DNA from: QHWK01 sp035259385
Lineage (GTDB): Bacteria; Acidobacteriota; Vicinamibacteria; Vicinamibacterales; CAVVIG01
Direction of reading: 5' to 3'
DNA: 64,000 bases
Assembly: GCA_035259385.1 (NCBI GenBank)
Contig: DATFWL010000433.1
Location: forward strand, 1 to 64,000
Numbering within the stretch: position 1 is the stretch's first letter; each line of letters begins with the position of its first letter. Below, in pieces: positions 42,341-51,671 of this stretch. Under the pieces are notes generated by a model, which saw only the letters and a program-made list of their open reading frames with translations, searched no databases and was not told the DNA's origin. The position numbers and the translations under genes are program-made.

Positions 42341-43309
42341 ATGGGGACGACCCGATTCCTGATGCGCTCGTGCGCGCTGTTTCTCGTGCTGTCGGCGGCG
42401 GTGTTCGCAGCTCCCGGCGCGATTGCGCAACAACCGGTGTTCCGGGCCGGCGGCGACGTCGTGCGCGTGTTCGCGACGGTTACCGATCGCGACGGACGCC
42501 TCGTGACGACGCTGTCCCGCGAAGCCTTCGAAGTCCGCGACGAAGGCAAGCCGCAGCCGATCACGCTGTTCGACAACACGCCGCAGCCGATTCGCCTGAT
42601 CGTGATGCTCGACGTGTCCGGCAGCATGGAAGGCAACCTGCCGCTGCTGAGGACAAGCGCGGCTCAACTCTTCGGGCGCCTGGGCCCGCAGGACCTCGCG
42701 CGACTCGGCACCTTCGGGCACGACGTGACAATCAGCCCGGCCTTCACGCACGACGCGGAGGAGCTCATCTCGGCGCTGCCGCACGCGATCGCGCCTGACG
42801 CGCCGACGCCGCTCTGGCGGGCGCTCGACAAGGCGATCGACACGTTCGAGCCCGGCGCGGAGCAGCGGCCCGTGATCCTGGTGCTGAGCGACGGCAAGGA
42901 CACCGGCTCGTTCAGCTTCCGCGAAAAGCCGGTGAGCCAGGCCGAAGTCATCGAGCGGGCCCGCCGCGCCGATGTGATGGTCTACGCCGTCGGCATGCGC
43001 AGCCGCGGTCAGCACCAGATGACGCCGGGCCTCGGCCGCGCCGGGCTGCAGGCGATGCTGACCGCCGACCTGCCCGACCCGGGCCTGGCGCGCGTCGCGC
43101 AGGAAACCGGCGGCGGCTACACGGAAATCCGCTTCGGCGAAGATCTCGGCGCCGCGTTCGCGGCCGTCGCCGACGAGTTGCACAGCCAGTATCTTCTCGG
43201 CTTCGCGCCGCCGAAGCGCGACGGCAAGACGCACAACATCGACGTGCGCGTCGCCCAGGGCGGGCTCAAAGCGCGGGCGCGCAAAAGTTACGCCGCCCCG
43301 AAAGAATAA
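42341..43309 (+). CDS. Secreted VWFA protein of acidobacterial type
   Basis: A 322-residue exported protein. The best start is ATG 42341 (AAGGG nine bases before), giving a signal peptide ending PGAIAQQ. After a short beta domain (VVRVFATVTDRDGRLVTTLS) comes a von Willebrand A domain with the MIDAS motif DVSGSME and ILVLSDGKDTGS. This architecture (VWFA-related, TIGR03436-like) is strongly enriched in Acidobacteriota. Function is unknown, probably protein binding at the cell surface. Confidence 0.88.
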   Translation: MGTTRFLMRSCALFLVLSAAVFAAPGAIAQQPVFRAGGDVVRVFATVTDRDGRLVTTLSREAFEVRDEGKPQPITLFDNTPQPIRLIVMLDVSGSMEGNLPLLRTSAAQLFGRLGPQDLARLGTFGHDVTISPAFTHDAEELISALPHAIAPDAPTPLWRALDKAIDTFEPGAEQRPVILVLSDGKDTGSFSFREKPVSQAEVIERARRADVMVYAVGMRSRGQHQMTPGLGRAGLQAMLTADLPDPGLARVAQETGGGYTEIRFGEDLGAAFAAVADELHSQYLLGFAPPKRDGKTHNIDVRVAQGGLKARARKSYAAPKE

Positions 43310-43411
43310 GTGGCCTGAACCTGCCGCGCGTCAGCGATCCAGACTTAGAATCGACGTCATCGGCGCTCGCCCAGACCCATGGCAAGACGTCGCAGTAACG
43401 GATTCGCGGCA

Positions 43412-43494
43412 GGGGAAGCAACCGCAGAGTTCGCAGAGAACGCAGCGCAAGATATTTCTCTGCGGGCTCTGTGTTCTCCGCGGTTGCTTTCCCC
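43412..43494. repeat. Long imperfect hairpin of GCAGAG-type repeats
   Basis: GGGGAAGCAACCGCAGAG at the left and its near complement ending GGTTGCTTTCCCC at the right form a stem of about 40 bp with a few mismatches and a short AT-rich loop. The arms are built from repeated GCAGAG/AACGCAG units, a type of dispersed intergenic palindrome seen in many environmental genomes. It lies between the VWFA and GNAT genes and could act as a terminator. The rest of the gap 43310-43590 shows nothing else. Confidence 0.75.
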
Positions 43495-43590
43495 GTGATG
43501 GGTGGATCGTTGTGGCGGCGATCGCACTGAGGCAGATTGGGCCGGCGCGCTCGACGACCGCCGGTCTGCATCGATGACGTGCGCGACTCG

Positions 43591-44169
43591 ATGACCGACA
43601 CCGCCTGGTGGTTGACAACGGATCGTCTCGCGCTCCGGCGCTTCACCGCCGCCGATCTGGACTGGCTGGCGGAGCTGTACTGCGATAGCGACGTCACTCG
43701 CTACCTCGGCGGCGTCAAGAGCCGATCGGAGGTCGAATCGTTTCTGAACGTGCGGATTCTCCGGTACTACGACCAGCATCCCGGGCTGGGGATCTGGATG
43801 ACGGTCGAGTGCGCGACGGGTGCAGCGGTTGGCTTTCATCTGCTGAACCACATCCGCGGCGAGTCGATCGTCCAGGTTGGCTTCGCGCTCGCAAAATCAA
43901 GGTGGGGGACCGGCTTCGCGACCGAGATGGCATACGCCGTCGTGCGCTACGGATTCGTCGACCTGAACCTGCCGCGCATCGCCGGCATCGCGAGCCTCCG
44001 GAATCACGCGTCGCAGCGCGTGCTGGCGAAGATCGGCCTCGAGCGGCAGGGCGAGCGCGCGTTCGTGCACCCGGATTACGTGCGCGAGGGTCCGATGGCA
44101 TGGTTCGAGCGCGACGGCTCCGCCTGGCGGGCCGAACGGGCCGCACCGGCAATCACCACTGCGCGGTGA
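43591..44169 (+). CDS. GNAT-family N-acetyltransferase (RimJ/RimL type)
   Basis: A 192-residue acetyltransferase with TDRLALRRFTAADLDWLAEL at the N-terminus, QVGFALAKSRWGTGFATEMA (the acetyl-CoA loop) and NHASQRVLAKIGLERQGER near the end, the usual RimJ/RimL order. Substrate unknown. ATG 43591 was chosen since family homology begins there. It converges on marC with a 20-base gap. Confidence 0.85.
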   Translation: MTDTAWWLTTDRLALRRFTAADLDWLAELYCDSDVTRYLGGVKSRSEVESFLNVRILRYYDQHPGLGIWMTVECATGAAVGFHLLNHIRGESIVQVGFALAKSRWGTGFATEMAYAVVRYGFVDLNLPRIAGIASLRNHASQRVLAKIGLERQGERAFVHPDYVREGPMAWFERDGSAWRAERAAPAITTAR

Positions 44170-44189
44170 CAGGGCGGGACGCGGCGCCT

Positions 44190-44864
44190 TCACCTCCGCG
44201 AGAGCAGCGGCTGAACGAGATCGACGATGCCGCCCCACATGATCGCGACGCCGACGCAGAGCAGGATGAACGACGACAGGCGCAGGAACACTGCTGCGCC
44301 GGTGTCGCCGAGAAGCGAGATCAGGCGCGACGCAAAGCGATAGCTCAGGTAGACGCTGAGCGCAACCAGCGCGACGCCGACGAGGACGCTGACGAGATCG
44401 ACGACGCCGGTCGTGGAACGGCTCGATACGCCGGCGCCGAGTGTGATCGCAATCGAGATCGATCCCGGCCCGACCGTCAGCGGAAATGTCAGCGGATAGA
44501 ACGCGCGGCGCGCCACTTCGCGCTCCCAGGTCTCGATGACCGGCGGCTTGCTCGCCGCCGGCACGTCGTCCGCGTTCAGCAGACGCCAGCCGTTCGCGAT
44601 CACGAGCAGGCCGCCGCCGACACGGACGATTGGCACCGAGATGCCGAACAGGCGCAGGACATGCGAGCCGACGAGCATCGCGGCGGCGAGCAACAGAAAC
44701 GAGTTCCACGCCACCTGCCGGGACAAGTGGCGGCGTGCCGCCGTCGGCAGATCGGCCGACATCGACAGGAAGATGGGGGCCGAGCCGAGCGGATTGACAA
44801 TCGGCATCAGGGCCGCGACGGCGAGAGTGGCGGCCCGGACGATCGCAGCGAGGTCGTCGGTCAT
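44190..44864 (-). CDS. MarC-family integral membrane protein
   Basis: A 224-residue protein with six hydrophobic helices. MarC features are MPIVNPLGSAPIFLSM near the start, a central YPLTFPLTVGPGSISIAITL segment (a repeat of the first motif) and the C-terminal FILLCVGVAIMWGGIVDL. The function of the family is unresolved; a transport role was proposed but not shown. Confidence 0.9.
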   Translation of the reverse strand: MTDDLAAIVRAATLAVAALMPIVNPLGSAPIFLSMSADLPTAARRHLSRQVAWNSFLLLAAAMLVGSHVLRLFGISVPIVRVGGGLLVIANGWRLLNADDVPAASKPPVIETWEREVARRAFYPLTFPLTVGPGSISIAITLGAGVSSRSTTGVVDLVSVLVGVALVALSVYLSYRFASRLISLLGDTGAAVFLRLSSFILLCVGVAIMWGGIVDLVQPLLSRR

Positions 44865-45015
44865 TCGGCGAAGGTCATCTCAGAATGTGTGCAATAGTGT
44901 GAACCCCATCGACGACGGCTGAATATAGGATTAGCCGCGATTTCGGGCGGATCACCGCGTCGAATCCCAACCTTCACGACGACCGACCGAGTTCTCGGGC
45001 ATTGGGGGAGGAGCC

Positions 45016-45285
45016 ATGATCGCTCCCGTCAACCAGCGCGGCCGATTCTCGGGGATTCCACGTCAGACAGGGACACGCGTCTATCCGGGTGAGCTGCTGT
45101 GCGAGTTCGACTCCGGATCGGACCGCTTCCGCATCGAACTGCGAAATCACGAGCTCTGGGGCGTGGAAGCACGCGTCTTTCGACGCGGCCTGTTCCTGCG
45201 CGCCCGCCGGTTCTACACGCGTGAGCTCGCAGTCCAGTGGGCGCTGAACGAGCGCGCCGCGCTGCTTGGCAAACCGCGTGAATGA
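45016..45285 (+). CDS. Small protein of unknown function
   Basis: An 89-residue protein with a strong ribosome site (GGGGGAGGAG). It looks soluble and rich in Arg and Glu (YPGELLCEFDSGSDRFRIEL, RRFYTRELAVQWALNERAAL). No motif is recognised. It is followed 81 bases later by the peptidase gene. Confidence 0.65.
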   Translation: MIAPVNQRGRFSGIPRQTGTRVYPGELLCEFDSGSDRFRIELRNHELWGVEARVFRRGLFLRARRFYTRELAVQWALNERAALLGKPRE

Positions 45286-45366
45286 CACGGGGCGGCGGCG
45301 CGTTTTCCTCGCGTGCGGCGCCGCGGTTCCGATCCACGATGTCCTGTGCACGAATGCCCGCGGCGC

Positions 45367-47277
45367 ATGAGGCGGCTCCGCCTTGCGCTCGCCGTCAACG
45401 CGATCCTGCTCGCCACGACGTCTGCGTGGGCTGATGCCCGGTGGACCACCCTGTCCACTGGCACGCTGACGATTGTGGGCGACCAGTCGCCGGCCACACT
45501 GCGCGACGTCGCCCTGCAGATCGAGCAGTTCAGCACAGTCGTCGGCGGACTGATCCGCAATGCGGACCGTCCGTTGTCGGTGCCCGCCGTCGTGTTCGTC
45601 GTCGGCAGCCGGAAGTCGCTGGAGCCGCTGCTGCCGCTGTACAAGGGGAAACCGGCGAACCTGGCCGGCTACTTCGCGCACGGCCAGGACTCCAACTACA
45701 TCGTGCTGTCGCTCGAGGGCTTCGACGAGTCGGCGGCCATCACCTATCACGAGTACACGCACCTGCTGGTGAAGAACGCCGTCACTGCGTTGCCGGTCTG
45801 GCTGAACGAGGGACTCGCCGAGTACTACAGCTCGTACCGCCTCCTCGATCGCGGCAAGGCAGCCGCGATCGGACGCCCGATGAGGGATCACGTTCTGCTG
45901 CTGCGCCAGCGGTATATGCCGCTCGCGGAGCTGATCGAGGTCGATCAGTCGTCGCCGATGTACAACGAGGGCGAGCGCCGTTCGATCTTCTATGCGGAAT
46001 CGTGGGCGCTCACCCACTACCTGATGGTCGCGAAGCCGAACGGCGGCGCGGCGATCAACCAGTACGTGGCGGCAGTCGCTGAAGGACAATCGTCGAGCGA
46101 CGCGTTCCTGCACGCCTTCGGCGGGTCGCCGGCGGACCTGGACAAGGAGCTGCAGAACTACCTTCACCGGTTGACGTTCAACGAGTACCACTTCCAGTTT
46201 CCAGAGAAGCTGCCCGTTGCGGAACCCGGCCCGGGCCGCACCCTCACGCCGAGCGAGGTGGACGCCTGGCTGGGCGACGCGCAGCGGCGCGTGCGTCGCA
46301 CCGCCGAAGGCGCGCCGAGAATCGAACGCGCCGCGGCAGCAGAGCCCGGCAGCGCGACCGCGCAGATGATGCTTGGCCTGCTGCGGCTCTCGCAGGAGAG
46401 AACGGCAGACGCGCTCGCGGCGTTCGACCGTGCCGCCGCGCTGGCGCCGAGCGATTTCCTGACGCAATTCGTCTGCGGTGTCTCGCGGGTCCGCGCCGAT
46501 CCAGGAGCGTCCGACGAGCAGCGGCGGCTGGCGCTGGCAACCTTGAAACAGGCGACGTCCTTGAATGGCTCCTCGTCGGACGCGTATGCCGCGCTCGCGT
46601 ATGTCCAGATGCTGTCCCAGGAAACCCTGACGGATGCCCGCGCGTCAATCGAGCGCGCGATCGCGCTGGCGCCGGGGCGGCTCGACTACCGGCTGCGCTA
46701 CGCCGACGTCAGGCTCCTGCAGGGAGACATCGATGCCGCCCGAGCCGTGCTGACGGCGATCGCGGGGATCAAGTTCGACAGGATCTCGGCGGCTGCGGCG
46801 AAGGACCGGCTCGACGCGATCGACACGCACGCGCGCGAACGCGAGCGCGCGCACGCCCGGTCCGCGGCGCCGGCCCGATCAGCGGCGGCCGTCTCCGCCG
46901 CTGCTGCGGACTCTCGACCGGCAGACTCGCCGGATCGCGTCGGGTACGACGTCGCCAGAGAGCGGCGGTCGGGCCTGGTCCTGCGCACCGTACAACCTGG
47001 CGAAGAGCGCGCGCTCGGTCAGCTGACGCGGCTCGACTGCTCACGCGACGCGGTTCGGTTCACGGTCGAAGGCGGCGACCGCCGGATCGTCGCCGCGGCA
47101 GCCAGGATCGAGGAGGTCGAGCTGACGACGTTTCTCGACGACAAGAACTTCACGATCGCATGCGGCGCGCGATCGGATCGAGTCTATCTGACGTGGCGGC
47201 CGGACAGTCGCTGGGGCCCGGACGCGACCGGGACCGCTATCGCCGTCGAGTTCCTCCCGAAGTCCTTCACACCCTGA
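45367..47277 (+). CDS. Secreted DUF1570/gluzincin-type peptidase with TPR repeats
   Basis: A protein of 636 residues from ATG 45367 (signal peptide ending SAWAD). The N-terminal half is a metallopeptidase-like domain with HEYTH (zinc-binding HExxH form) and, about 30 residues later, LNEGLAEYYSSY, whose Glu is a typical third ligand (peptidase MA-like). From about 290 to 480 are TPR-like helical repeats (MMLGLLRLSQERTADALAAF, AYAALAYVQMLSQETL), then an Ala/Arg-rich linker and a beta-rich C-terminal domain. This order is common in Acidobacteriota; the substrate is unknown. Confidence 0.8.
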   Translation: MRRLRLALAVNAILLATTSAWADARWTTLSTGTLTIVGDQSPATLRDVALQIEQFSTVVGGLIRNADRPLSVPAVVFVVGSRKSLEPLLPLYKGKPANLAGYFAHGQDSNYIVLSLEGFDESAAITYHEYTHLLVKNAVTALPVWLNEGLAEYYSSYRLLDRGKAAAIGRPMRDHVLLLRQRYMPLAELIEVDQSSPMYNEGERRSIFYAESWALTHYLMVAKPNGGAAINQYVAAVAEGQSSSDAFLHAFGGSPADLDKELQNYLHRLTFNEYHFQFPEKLPVAEPGPGRTLTPSEVDAWLGDAQRRVRRTAEGAPRIERAAAAEPGSATAQMMLGLLRLSQERTADALAAFDRAAALAPSDFLTQFVCGVSRVRADPGASDEQRRLALATLKQATSLNGSSSDAYAALAYVQMLSQETLTDARASIERAIALAPGRLDYRLRYADVRLLQGDIDAARAVLTAIAGIKFDRISAAAAKDRLDAIDTHARERERAHARSAAPARSAAAVSAAAADSRPADSPDRVGYDVARERRSGLVLRTVQPGEERALGQLTRLDCSRDAVRFTVEGGDRRIVAAAARIEEVELTTFLDDKNFTIACGARSDRVYLTWRPDSRWGPDATGTAIAVEFLPKSFTP

Positions 47278-47303
47278 ACGCGATCGACCGCCGTGCGGAA
47301 GTC

Positions 47304-48308
47304 TCAGCGCGGCGCCGGACCCGCTGGCTCGCGCTCAGCGGCGCGGTAGCCCCTGAGCATGTTCACGAGCGAGTAGTTCGCTTCGTGGCACGCGTATTCG
47401 TAGATGCGGCCCGGCGAACGCGCCATCGTCAGCTCGCCTTTCCAGGGCTGCGTGAACGCGGTCGGGTCGTCGATCTCGAACCGGTAGAGCAGCGTGTCCG
47501 CGTCCATGAGACTGAAGCGCTCGATCACGCGCAGGTTCCGGTCCCAGCCGAAGTTGCCGCCGGCATCACCGTAGAATCCGCCGCCGTCGTTGAAGTTCGT
47601 CGTGTCCGCCACGAGCGTGTCGCCTTCCCAGTGTCCGACTGAATCGCCCATCCACCGCCGGATCTCCGGCGGCAGGTGTGGACGGCCGTCCAGATGGATG
47701 ATGCGGGCGTCGTGGATCATCTCCGCGTGCACGAGAAAGGCATCCTTCGTCAGCACGATCTGGTAGTTGCTGTTGTAGGAGTACGGGAGCATCGGCGGGC
47801 CGGCGGTCGCAAACGCGAGGCACTGGTCCTGAAGGCCGGTATCTTCGGCGCTCGCGGGGTTCTTCTGGCTTTCGGCGCGGCGGCGCTTGATTTCGGCGGC
47901 GCCGGCAGTGAGCGGGGGAATGCGGCCATCGCGAGGATCGGTGACGATGGACGTCCGGCGCGTCTTGACCGTGCGCTCGCCGAATTCCCGGAAGAACGTG
48001 TTGTAGGTGCCGGTGCCCGCGTTCTTCGCGCCGGGCTGCGGCGGCCGCTCCTCGTTGTTCTGAGCGACCTGGCGTTCCCAGGCGGCCGCTTCGTCCGGCG
48101 TGAAGAACGCTTTGTCCTGCAGCTGGCGCGGTCGCTCGAGCGGCGTGACGGTGGCGGAGTTCCAGATGCCCTCGAAGCCGCGGTGGCTGTCGCGACCTGC
48201 GCGCTGACCTGCTGCGAGCGCCGGTACGAGGCTGAGCGCGGCCAGCGCCCGCAGCAGGCGCGCCGTTCGCCGAGTCCAGACGTTCGCCTTCCTCGAGATC
48301 TGCATCAT
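47304..48308 (-). CDS. Secreted protein of unknown function
   Basis: A 334-residue exported protein with a twin-Arg-like start and hydrophobic segment (ARLLRALAALSLVPALAAG). The mature part contains GFEGIWNSATVTPLERP, DQCLAFATAGPPMLPYSYNS and WMGDSVGHWEGDTLVADTTN, all hallmarks of a widespread family of unknown function in Acidobacteriota and some Proteobacteria. The HWEGDTLVADTTNFND block is the most conserved. It converges on the peptidase gene. Upstream, 48309-48659 (351 bases) holds no gene I can support. Confidence 0.75.
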   Translation of the reverse strand: MMQISRKANVWTRRTARLLRALAALSLVPALAAGQRAGRDSHRGFEGIWNSATVTPLERPRQLQDKAFFTPDEAAAWERQVAQNNEERPPQPGAKNAGTGTYNTFFREFGERTVKTRRTSIVTDPRDGRIPPLTAGAAEIKRRRAESQKNPASAEDTGLQDQCLAFATAGPPMLPYSYNSNYQIVLTKDAFLVHAEMIHDARIIHLDGRPHLPPEIRRWMGDSVGHWEGDTLVADTTNFNDGGGFYGDAGGNFGWDRNLRVIERFSLMDADTLLYRFEIDDPTAFTQPWKGELTMARSPGRIYEYACHEANYSLVNMLRGYRAAEREPAGPAPR

Positions 48309-48659
48309 TCAGCAGGGGGATGCCGACGCGATTATATGCGGCAGCGCGAGCACCCTCGGCGATCGCGTCGGGTCTCGGGCGCGCGCCGCGCCCGGAACGG
48401 GGCGGTGGATCGCGCACGCCGGAGATTCGATCCGGGTGGACAGCCCTGCTGCAGCACGGGTATATCGTTGGTTTGGTCGAGCATCGAGCTGCGCGACCGG
48501 TGTGCGTTATGAGCCGCTCACAATCGACCTGGGCGATACTCGACACGTCCTGAGTGAACTCTGCGTACGTTGCATGCCCTCTTTCCCTACCACTACAGAG
48601 GGATGTTGCCGTTCACGCGGTGGGGGCTAGGATGCCGAACGATCGGACAGGCGTCGAGC

Positions 48660-49082
48660 ATGATGAATGGTGTGAGTGATTGGTCGGTGGATGTGGACGT
48701 CGAGGGCCGCGTCGTGTCGGTCAAGGCCGCCGGCGTCGTCACTGCCAGCGACGTTCTCTTCGCACAGCACGTGCTCGCGGCGCACACCTTGTTCGATCCG
48801 TCATTCGCGCTGCTGCTCGACCTCAGGCTTGCTTCTGATCTCCCGATCACGATCCCCGAAACACGAACCATCGTCGAGCGAAGTCCGATCGCGCTGCGAA
48901 CCCCGCGCGTGATCGTCGCCGACACGCTGGTGAGCGTCGCCATCGCGCATGGGTTCCGTGCCGTCCGCGACAGGATCACCGGGATCGACGTCGTCCACGT
49001 GTGCCGATCGATGAGCGAGGCGCGGCAGTGGCTCGACGACTACAGATCGATCCTCACACCCTGGCCGCACCGATCGTCGTGA
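48660..49082 (+). CDS. STAS/SpoIIAA-like protein
   Basis: A 140-residue protein. VSDWSVDVDVEGRVVSVKAA followed by an ALLLDLRLASDLPI strand and a long helix (RSMSEARQWLDDYRSIL) resembles SpoIIAA-like / STAS folds that bind partners or lipids. There is no signal peptide. No clear phosphorylatable Ser is identified. The start was chosen at the first Met before the conserved part. Confidence 0.55.
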   Translation: MMNGVSDWSVDVDVEGRVVSVKAAGVVTASDVLFAQHVLAAHTLFDPSFALLLDLRLASDLPITIPETRTIVERSPIALRTPRVIVADTLVSVAIAHGFRAVRDRITGIDVVHVCRSMSEARQWLDDYRSILTPWPHRSS

Positions 49083-49252
49083 GCGCGAAATAGTCCCTCA
49101 GCGGCCGGGCCTGAAGGCCGTGCCCCTGCGCCCGCTCCGACTTCAGCGCGATCACAGCTGTGCAGTATCGAGGATTTGATTCGCGAACATAGCTTGTGCG
49201 AAAACATGTCCCTCGCGACGCGCGTGCACCCCCGCTGAGGAGAGTTCGATCC

Positions 49253-50101
49253 ATGGCGCCAGCCGACGAAAGACCGGGACCGGTGTCGCCCGCGCGACCT
49301 TCGACATTCGCGTTCGGATCGACCTCGCTGTTGATCGCGGCCGTCGTGCTGGTGAGCGCCGCTGGAAGCTTTGGCGCCGTCCGCGCCTGGTTCCCGAAGG
49401 TGCGGGCCGCGCCTGCGGCCGCGCCCGGCGCGCGGGATCTGGAGCTGCCGAGACCGATCGAATCGCGGACCGCGGCTGGACGGCTGTCGATCGTGACCGA
49501 TCCTGCAGGCGCGAGAGTGGAAGTCGATGGGCGCCCGCACGGCCTGTCGCCAGTGGTGATCGACGGACTCGCGGCCGCGGAGCACCGGATCACGGTGATG
49601 TCGGACAGCGGTGTCGCCCAGCGGACGATCGCCGTGTCGAACGGCGTCGTGACCGAAGTGGTGTTCTCGATGCCGCGGCCGACGGCGCCGGTTGCCGGGT
49701 GGGTGACGGTCGCGTCGCCGTTCCCCGTCGAGGTGGTCGAGCGCGACGAGGTGGTCGGCATGAGCGGCGCGAAGATCATGCTCGCGGCCGGCAAGCACGA
49801 GGTGGTGCTGCGCAACGAGAGCGTCGGCTTCGAGGCGCCGCGCACGATCACCGTGGCGCCGGGCCGCGTCACCGCCGTCGAGATCGACCCGCCGAAGGGA
49901 GCCCTCAACGTGAACGCCCGGCCGTGGGCCGACGTCCTGATCGACGGTGAGATCGTCGGACAGACGCCGCTGTCGAATCTGTCGCTGGCGGTCGGGCCGC
50001 ACGATGTGACGTTTCGCCATCCGCAGCTGGGCGAGCGGACCGAGCGGATCGTGGTCACCGCGCGGGGCGTGAACCGGGTCGCCGTCGATCTCAGCAAATG
50101 A
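49253..50101 (+). CDS. Membrane-anchored PEGA-domain protein
   Basis: A 282-residue protein. One transmembrane helix near the N-terminus (STSLLIAAVVLVSAAGSFGA) is followed by periplasmic PEGA repeats (GRLSIVTDPAGARVEVDGRP; GALNVNARPWADVLIDGEIV with GQTPL). PEGA domains are surface or periplasmic beta modules of unclear function. AGGAGA precedes ATG 49253. The stop overlaps the next gene by ATGA, forming a three-gene operon. Confidence 0.82.
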   Translation: MAPADERPGPVSPARPSTFAFGSTSLLIAAVVLVSAAGSFGAVRAWFPKVRAAPAAAPGARDLELPRPIESRTAAGRLSIVTDPAGARVEVDGRPHGLSPVVIDGLAAAEHRITVMSDSGVAQRTIAVSNGVVTEVVFSMPRPTAPVAGWVTVASPFPVEVVERDEVVGMSGAKIMLAAGKHEVVLRNESVGFEAPRTITVAPGRVTAVEIDPPKGALNVNARPWADVLIDGEIVGQTPLSNLSLAVGPHDVTFRHPQLGERTERIVVTARGVNRVAVDLSK

Positions 50102-51009
50102 GACGAAGCAAGGCCGCAATGATCGCGAGCGCGGTTCTCGTCGCGCTCCTGGTCACGCCGTCGATCGTGACGGCCCAGGACGACCCGCTCAAGACGGCTC
50201 GCGATCTGTACGCGTCGGCGGCGTACGACGAAGCGCTTGCCGAACTGGCGCGCGTCGCGTCGGCCGCGGCGACGCCTGCGACAACGCGCGAGACCGATGC
50301 TTATAGGGCCTTCTGCCTGGTCGCGCTCGGGCGCGCCGCCGAAGCGCAGGCGGTCGCCGAGTCGCTCGTCCGCGGGGATCCGACGCTCTCGATCGATCAG
50401 TTTCCCGACGCGTCGCCGCGCATCGCGACGATGTTCGCACAGGTGCGCCGGCGCGTGCTGCCGCAGCTGATCAAGGACGAGTATCGCAGCGCGCGCGCAC
50501 GCGCCGTCGAGAGCGCGCCGGAGGCGCAATCGCAACTGCAGCACGTCCGCGATCTGCTCGGCACGGCGGAGCAGATCGGCGCGTGGGACGAGACGCTCTC
50601 GGACCTGCGTCTGCTCGTCGACGGATTCCTGGAGCTTGCGCATGCCGCCGAGCCACAGAATCTGCCCGAGGCGGCGGCGGCAGCGGGGCCAGCGCCGCCG
50701 ACGTCTCAGCCGGCCGCAGTTGTCTCACCAGCGGGCGTCGTTGCACCGGCGGCCGTCTTCCAGCCGCAGCCGAACGTCCCGCCCGAGCTGCTCGAGCTGG
50801 TGCGCCGTCTGCACCGCACGAGTATGATCGACGTCCTGATCAACGAGCGCGGGACGGTGGACAGCGTCACGGTGACGCAGTCGGTGAGCCCAGCCTACGA
50901 CAAGCTGATCGTGGCTGCTGCCCGCACCTGGCGGTACACGCCCGCGCTGAAGGACGGCATTCCGATCAAATTCGTCAGCACGGTCGTGATCAATGCGAGC
51001 GAAAAGTAG
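50098..51009 (+). CDS. Periplasmic protein with TonB-like C-terminal domain
   Basis: A 303-residue exported protein (signal peptide to about 26). Its N-terminal half is helical and TPR-like (LYASAAYDEALAELARVASA). A Pro/Ala linker (about 195-230) leads to a TonB-C-like domain (MIDVLINERGTVDSVTVTQS, LIVAAARTWRYTPALKDGIP). It lacks the N-terminal membrane anchor of true TonB, so it is more likely a secreted adaptor of the kind often found in Acidobacteriota. It overlaps both neighbours. Confidence 0.8.
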   Translation: MRRSKAAMIASAVLVALLVTPSIVTAQDDPLKTARDLYASAAYDEALAELARVASAAATPATTRETDAYRAFCLVALGRAAEAQAVAESLVRGDPTLSIDQFPDASPRIATMFAQVRRRVLPQLIKDEYRSARARAVESAPEAQSQLQHVRDLLGTAEQIGAWDETLSDLRLLVDGFLELAHAAEPQNLPEAAAAAGPAPPTSQPAAVVSPAGVVAPAAVFQPQPNVPPELLELVRRLHRTSMIDVLINERGTVDSVTVTQSVSPAYDKLIVAAARTWRYTPALKDGIPIKFVSTVVINASEK

Positions 51010-51574
51010 AGCGGACGTCGTCCCGAAGGCGATCATTGCGGCGATCGTCGGCACTCTGGCCGGCGGCGCCGCGGGCTTGTGGTCGCTGCGTCGCCCGCCT
51101 GCGATCGTCAACACCAGCTCCGCCGCACCCATGCGCGCCGCATCCCCCGTTGCCGCGCAACCGCCGGCAGCGCCAGCCATGAACGCCGCGGCGGATGCGT
51201 CACGGTCGGGCCCGATGGCGGTCGCGCCGGCGCCGCCGGCCGGTGCCCGCACGGAGGCGGGCGCGCCTCCTGCCCACGCTCCGCAAGCGGCGGCGAGGTC
51301 GGCAACTGCGGCTGCACCCGTGGTAGCCGCCGCAGACGGCGACGCACCTGTACTGCAGCGGGCGCGGACGCTCGCGCGCCGTCCCGACGTGACCGCACTG
51401 ATCGCCCTACGCGAGGACGTCGTGCGCCGCGCCACCCAGCGCGGGGCCGCGGACTCCGTGCCGGTCAAGGCCGAACTGGAGGAGCTCGATCAACTCCTCA
51501 ACGAGGCGCGAACGCTGCAGCTGAAGCTCGATGCCGAAGAATTCCGCAAGGCCGATTCCAAGCGACCGCGGTGA
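50993..51574 (+). CDS. Membrane-anchored Ala/Pro-rich protein
   Basis: A 193-residue protein with an N-terminal anchor (KAIIAAIVGTLAGGAAGLWS), a low-complexity Ala/Pro-rich stretch (residues about 45-115) and a helical C-terminus (AELEELDQLLNEARTLQLKL). No family is recognised. It starts inside the end of the TonB-C gene (17-base overlap), so it belongs to the same operon and may act with it in the envelope. Confidence 0.65.
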   Translation: MRAKSRADVVPKAIIAAIVGTLAGGAAGLWSLRRPPAIVNTSSAAPMRAASPVAAQPPAAPAMNAAADASRSGPMAVAPAPPAGARTEAGAPPAHAPQAAARSATAAAPVVAAADGDAPVLQRARTLARRPDVTALIALREDVVRRATQRGAADSVPVKAELEELDQLLNEARTLQLKLDAEEFRKADSKRPR

Positions 51575-51614
51575 CCCGTCTGGGTTCGTAGGGGACGGCT
51601 CTCAGGTTGTCGAA

Positions 51615-51646
51615 CAGTAGGCCGGGCTCGAAGGCCCGGCCTACTG
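51615..51646. repeat. REP-like perfect hairpin between convergent genes
   Basis: CAGTAGGCCGGGC pairs perfectly with GCCCGGCCTACTG around a 6-base loop. There is no T run, so it may be a dispersed REP-type element that also serves as terminator for both convergent genes. The remaining bases of the 97-base gap show nothing else. Confidence 0.75.
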
Positions 51647-51671
51647 GAAGTCATTCCGAACGCGCTCCTCG

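Noticed and set aside
48309..48659. Gap of 351 bases with short open frames
   Set aside because: No frame shows a ribosome site, a motif or natural composition; left unannotated.
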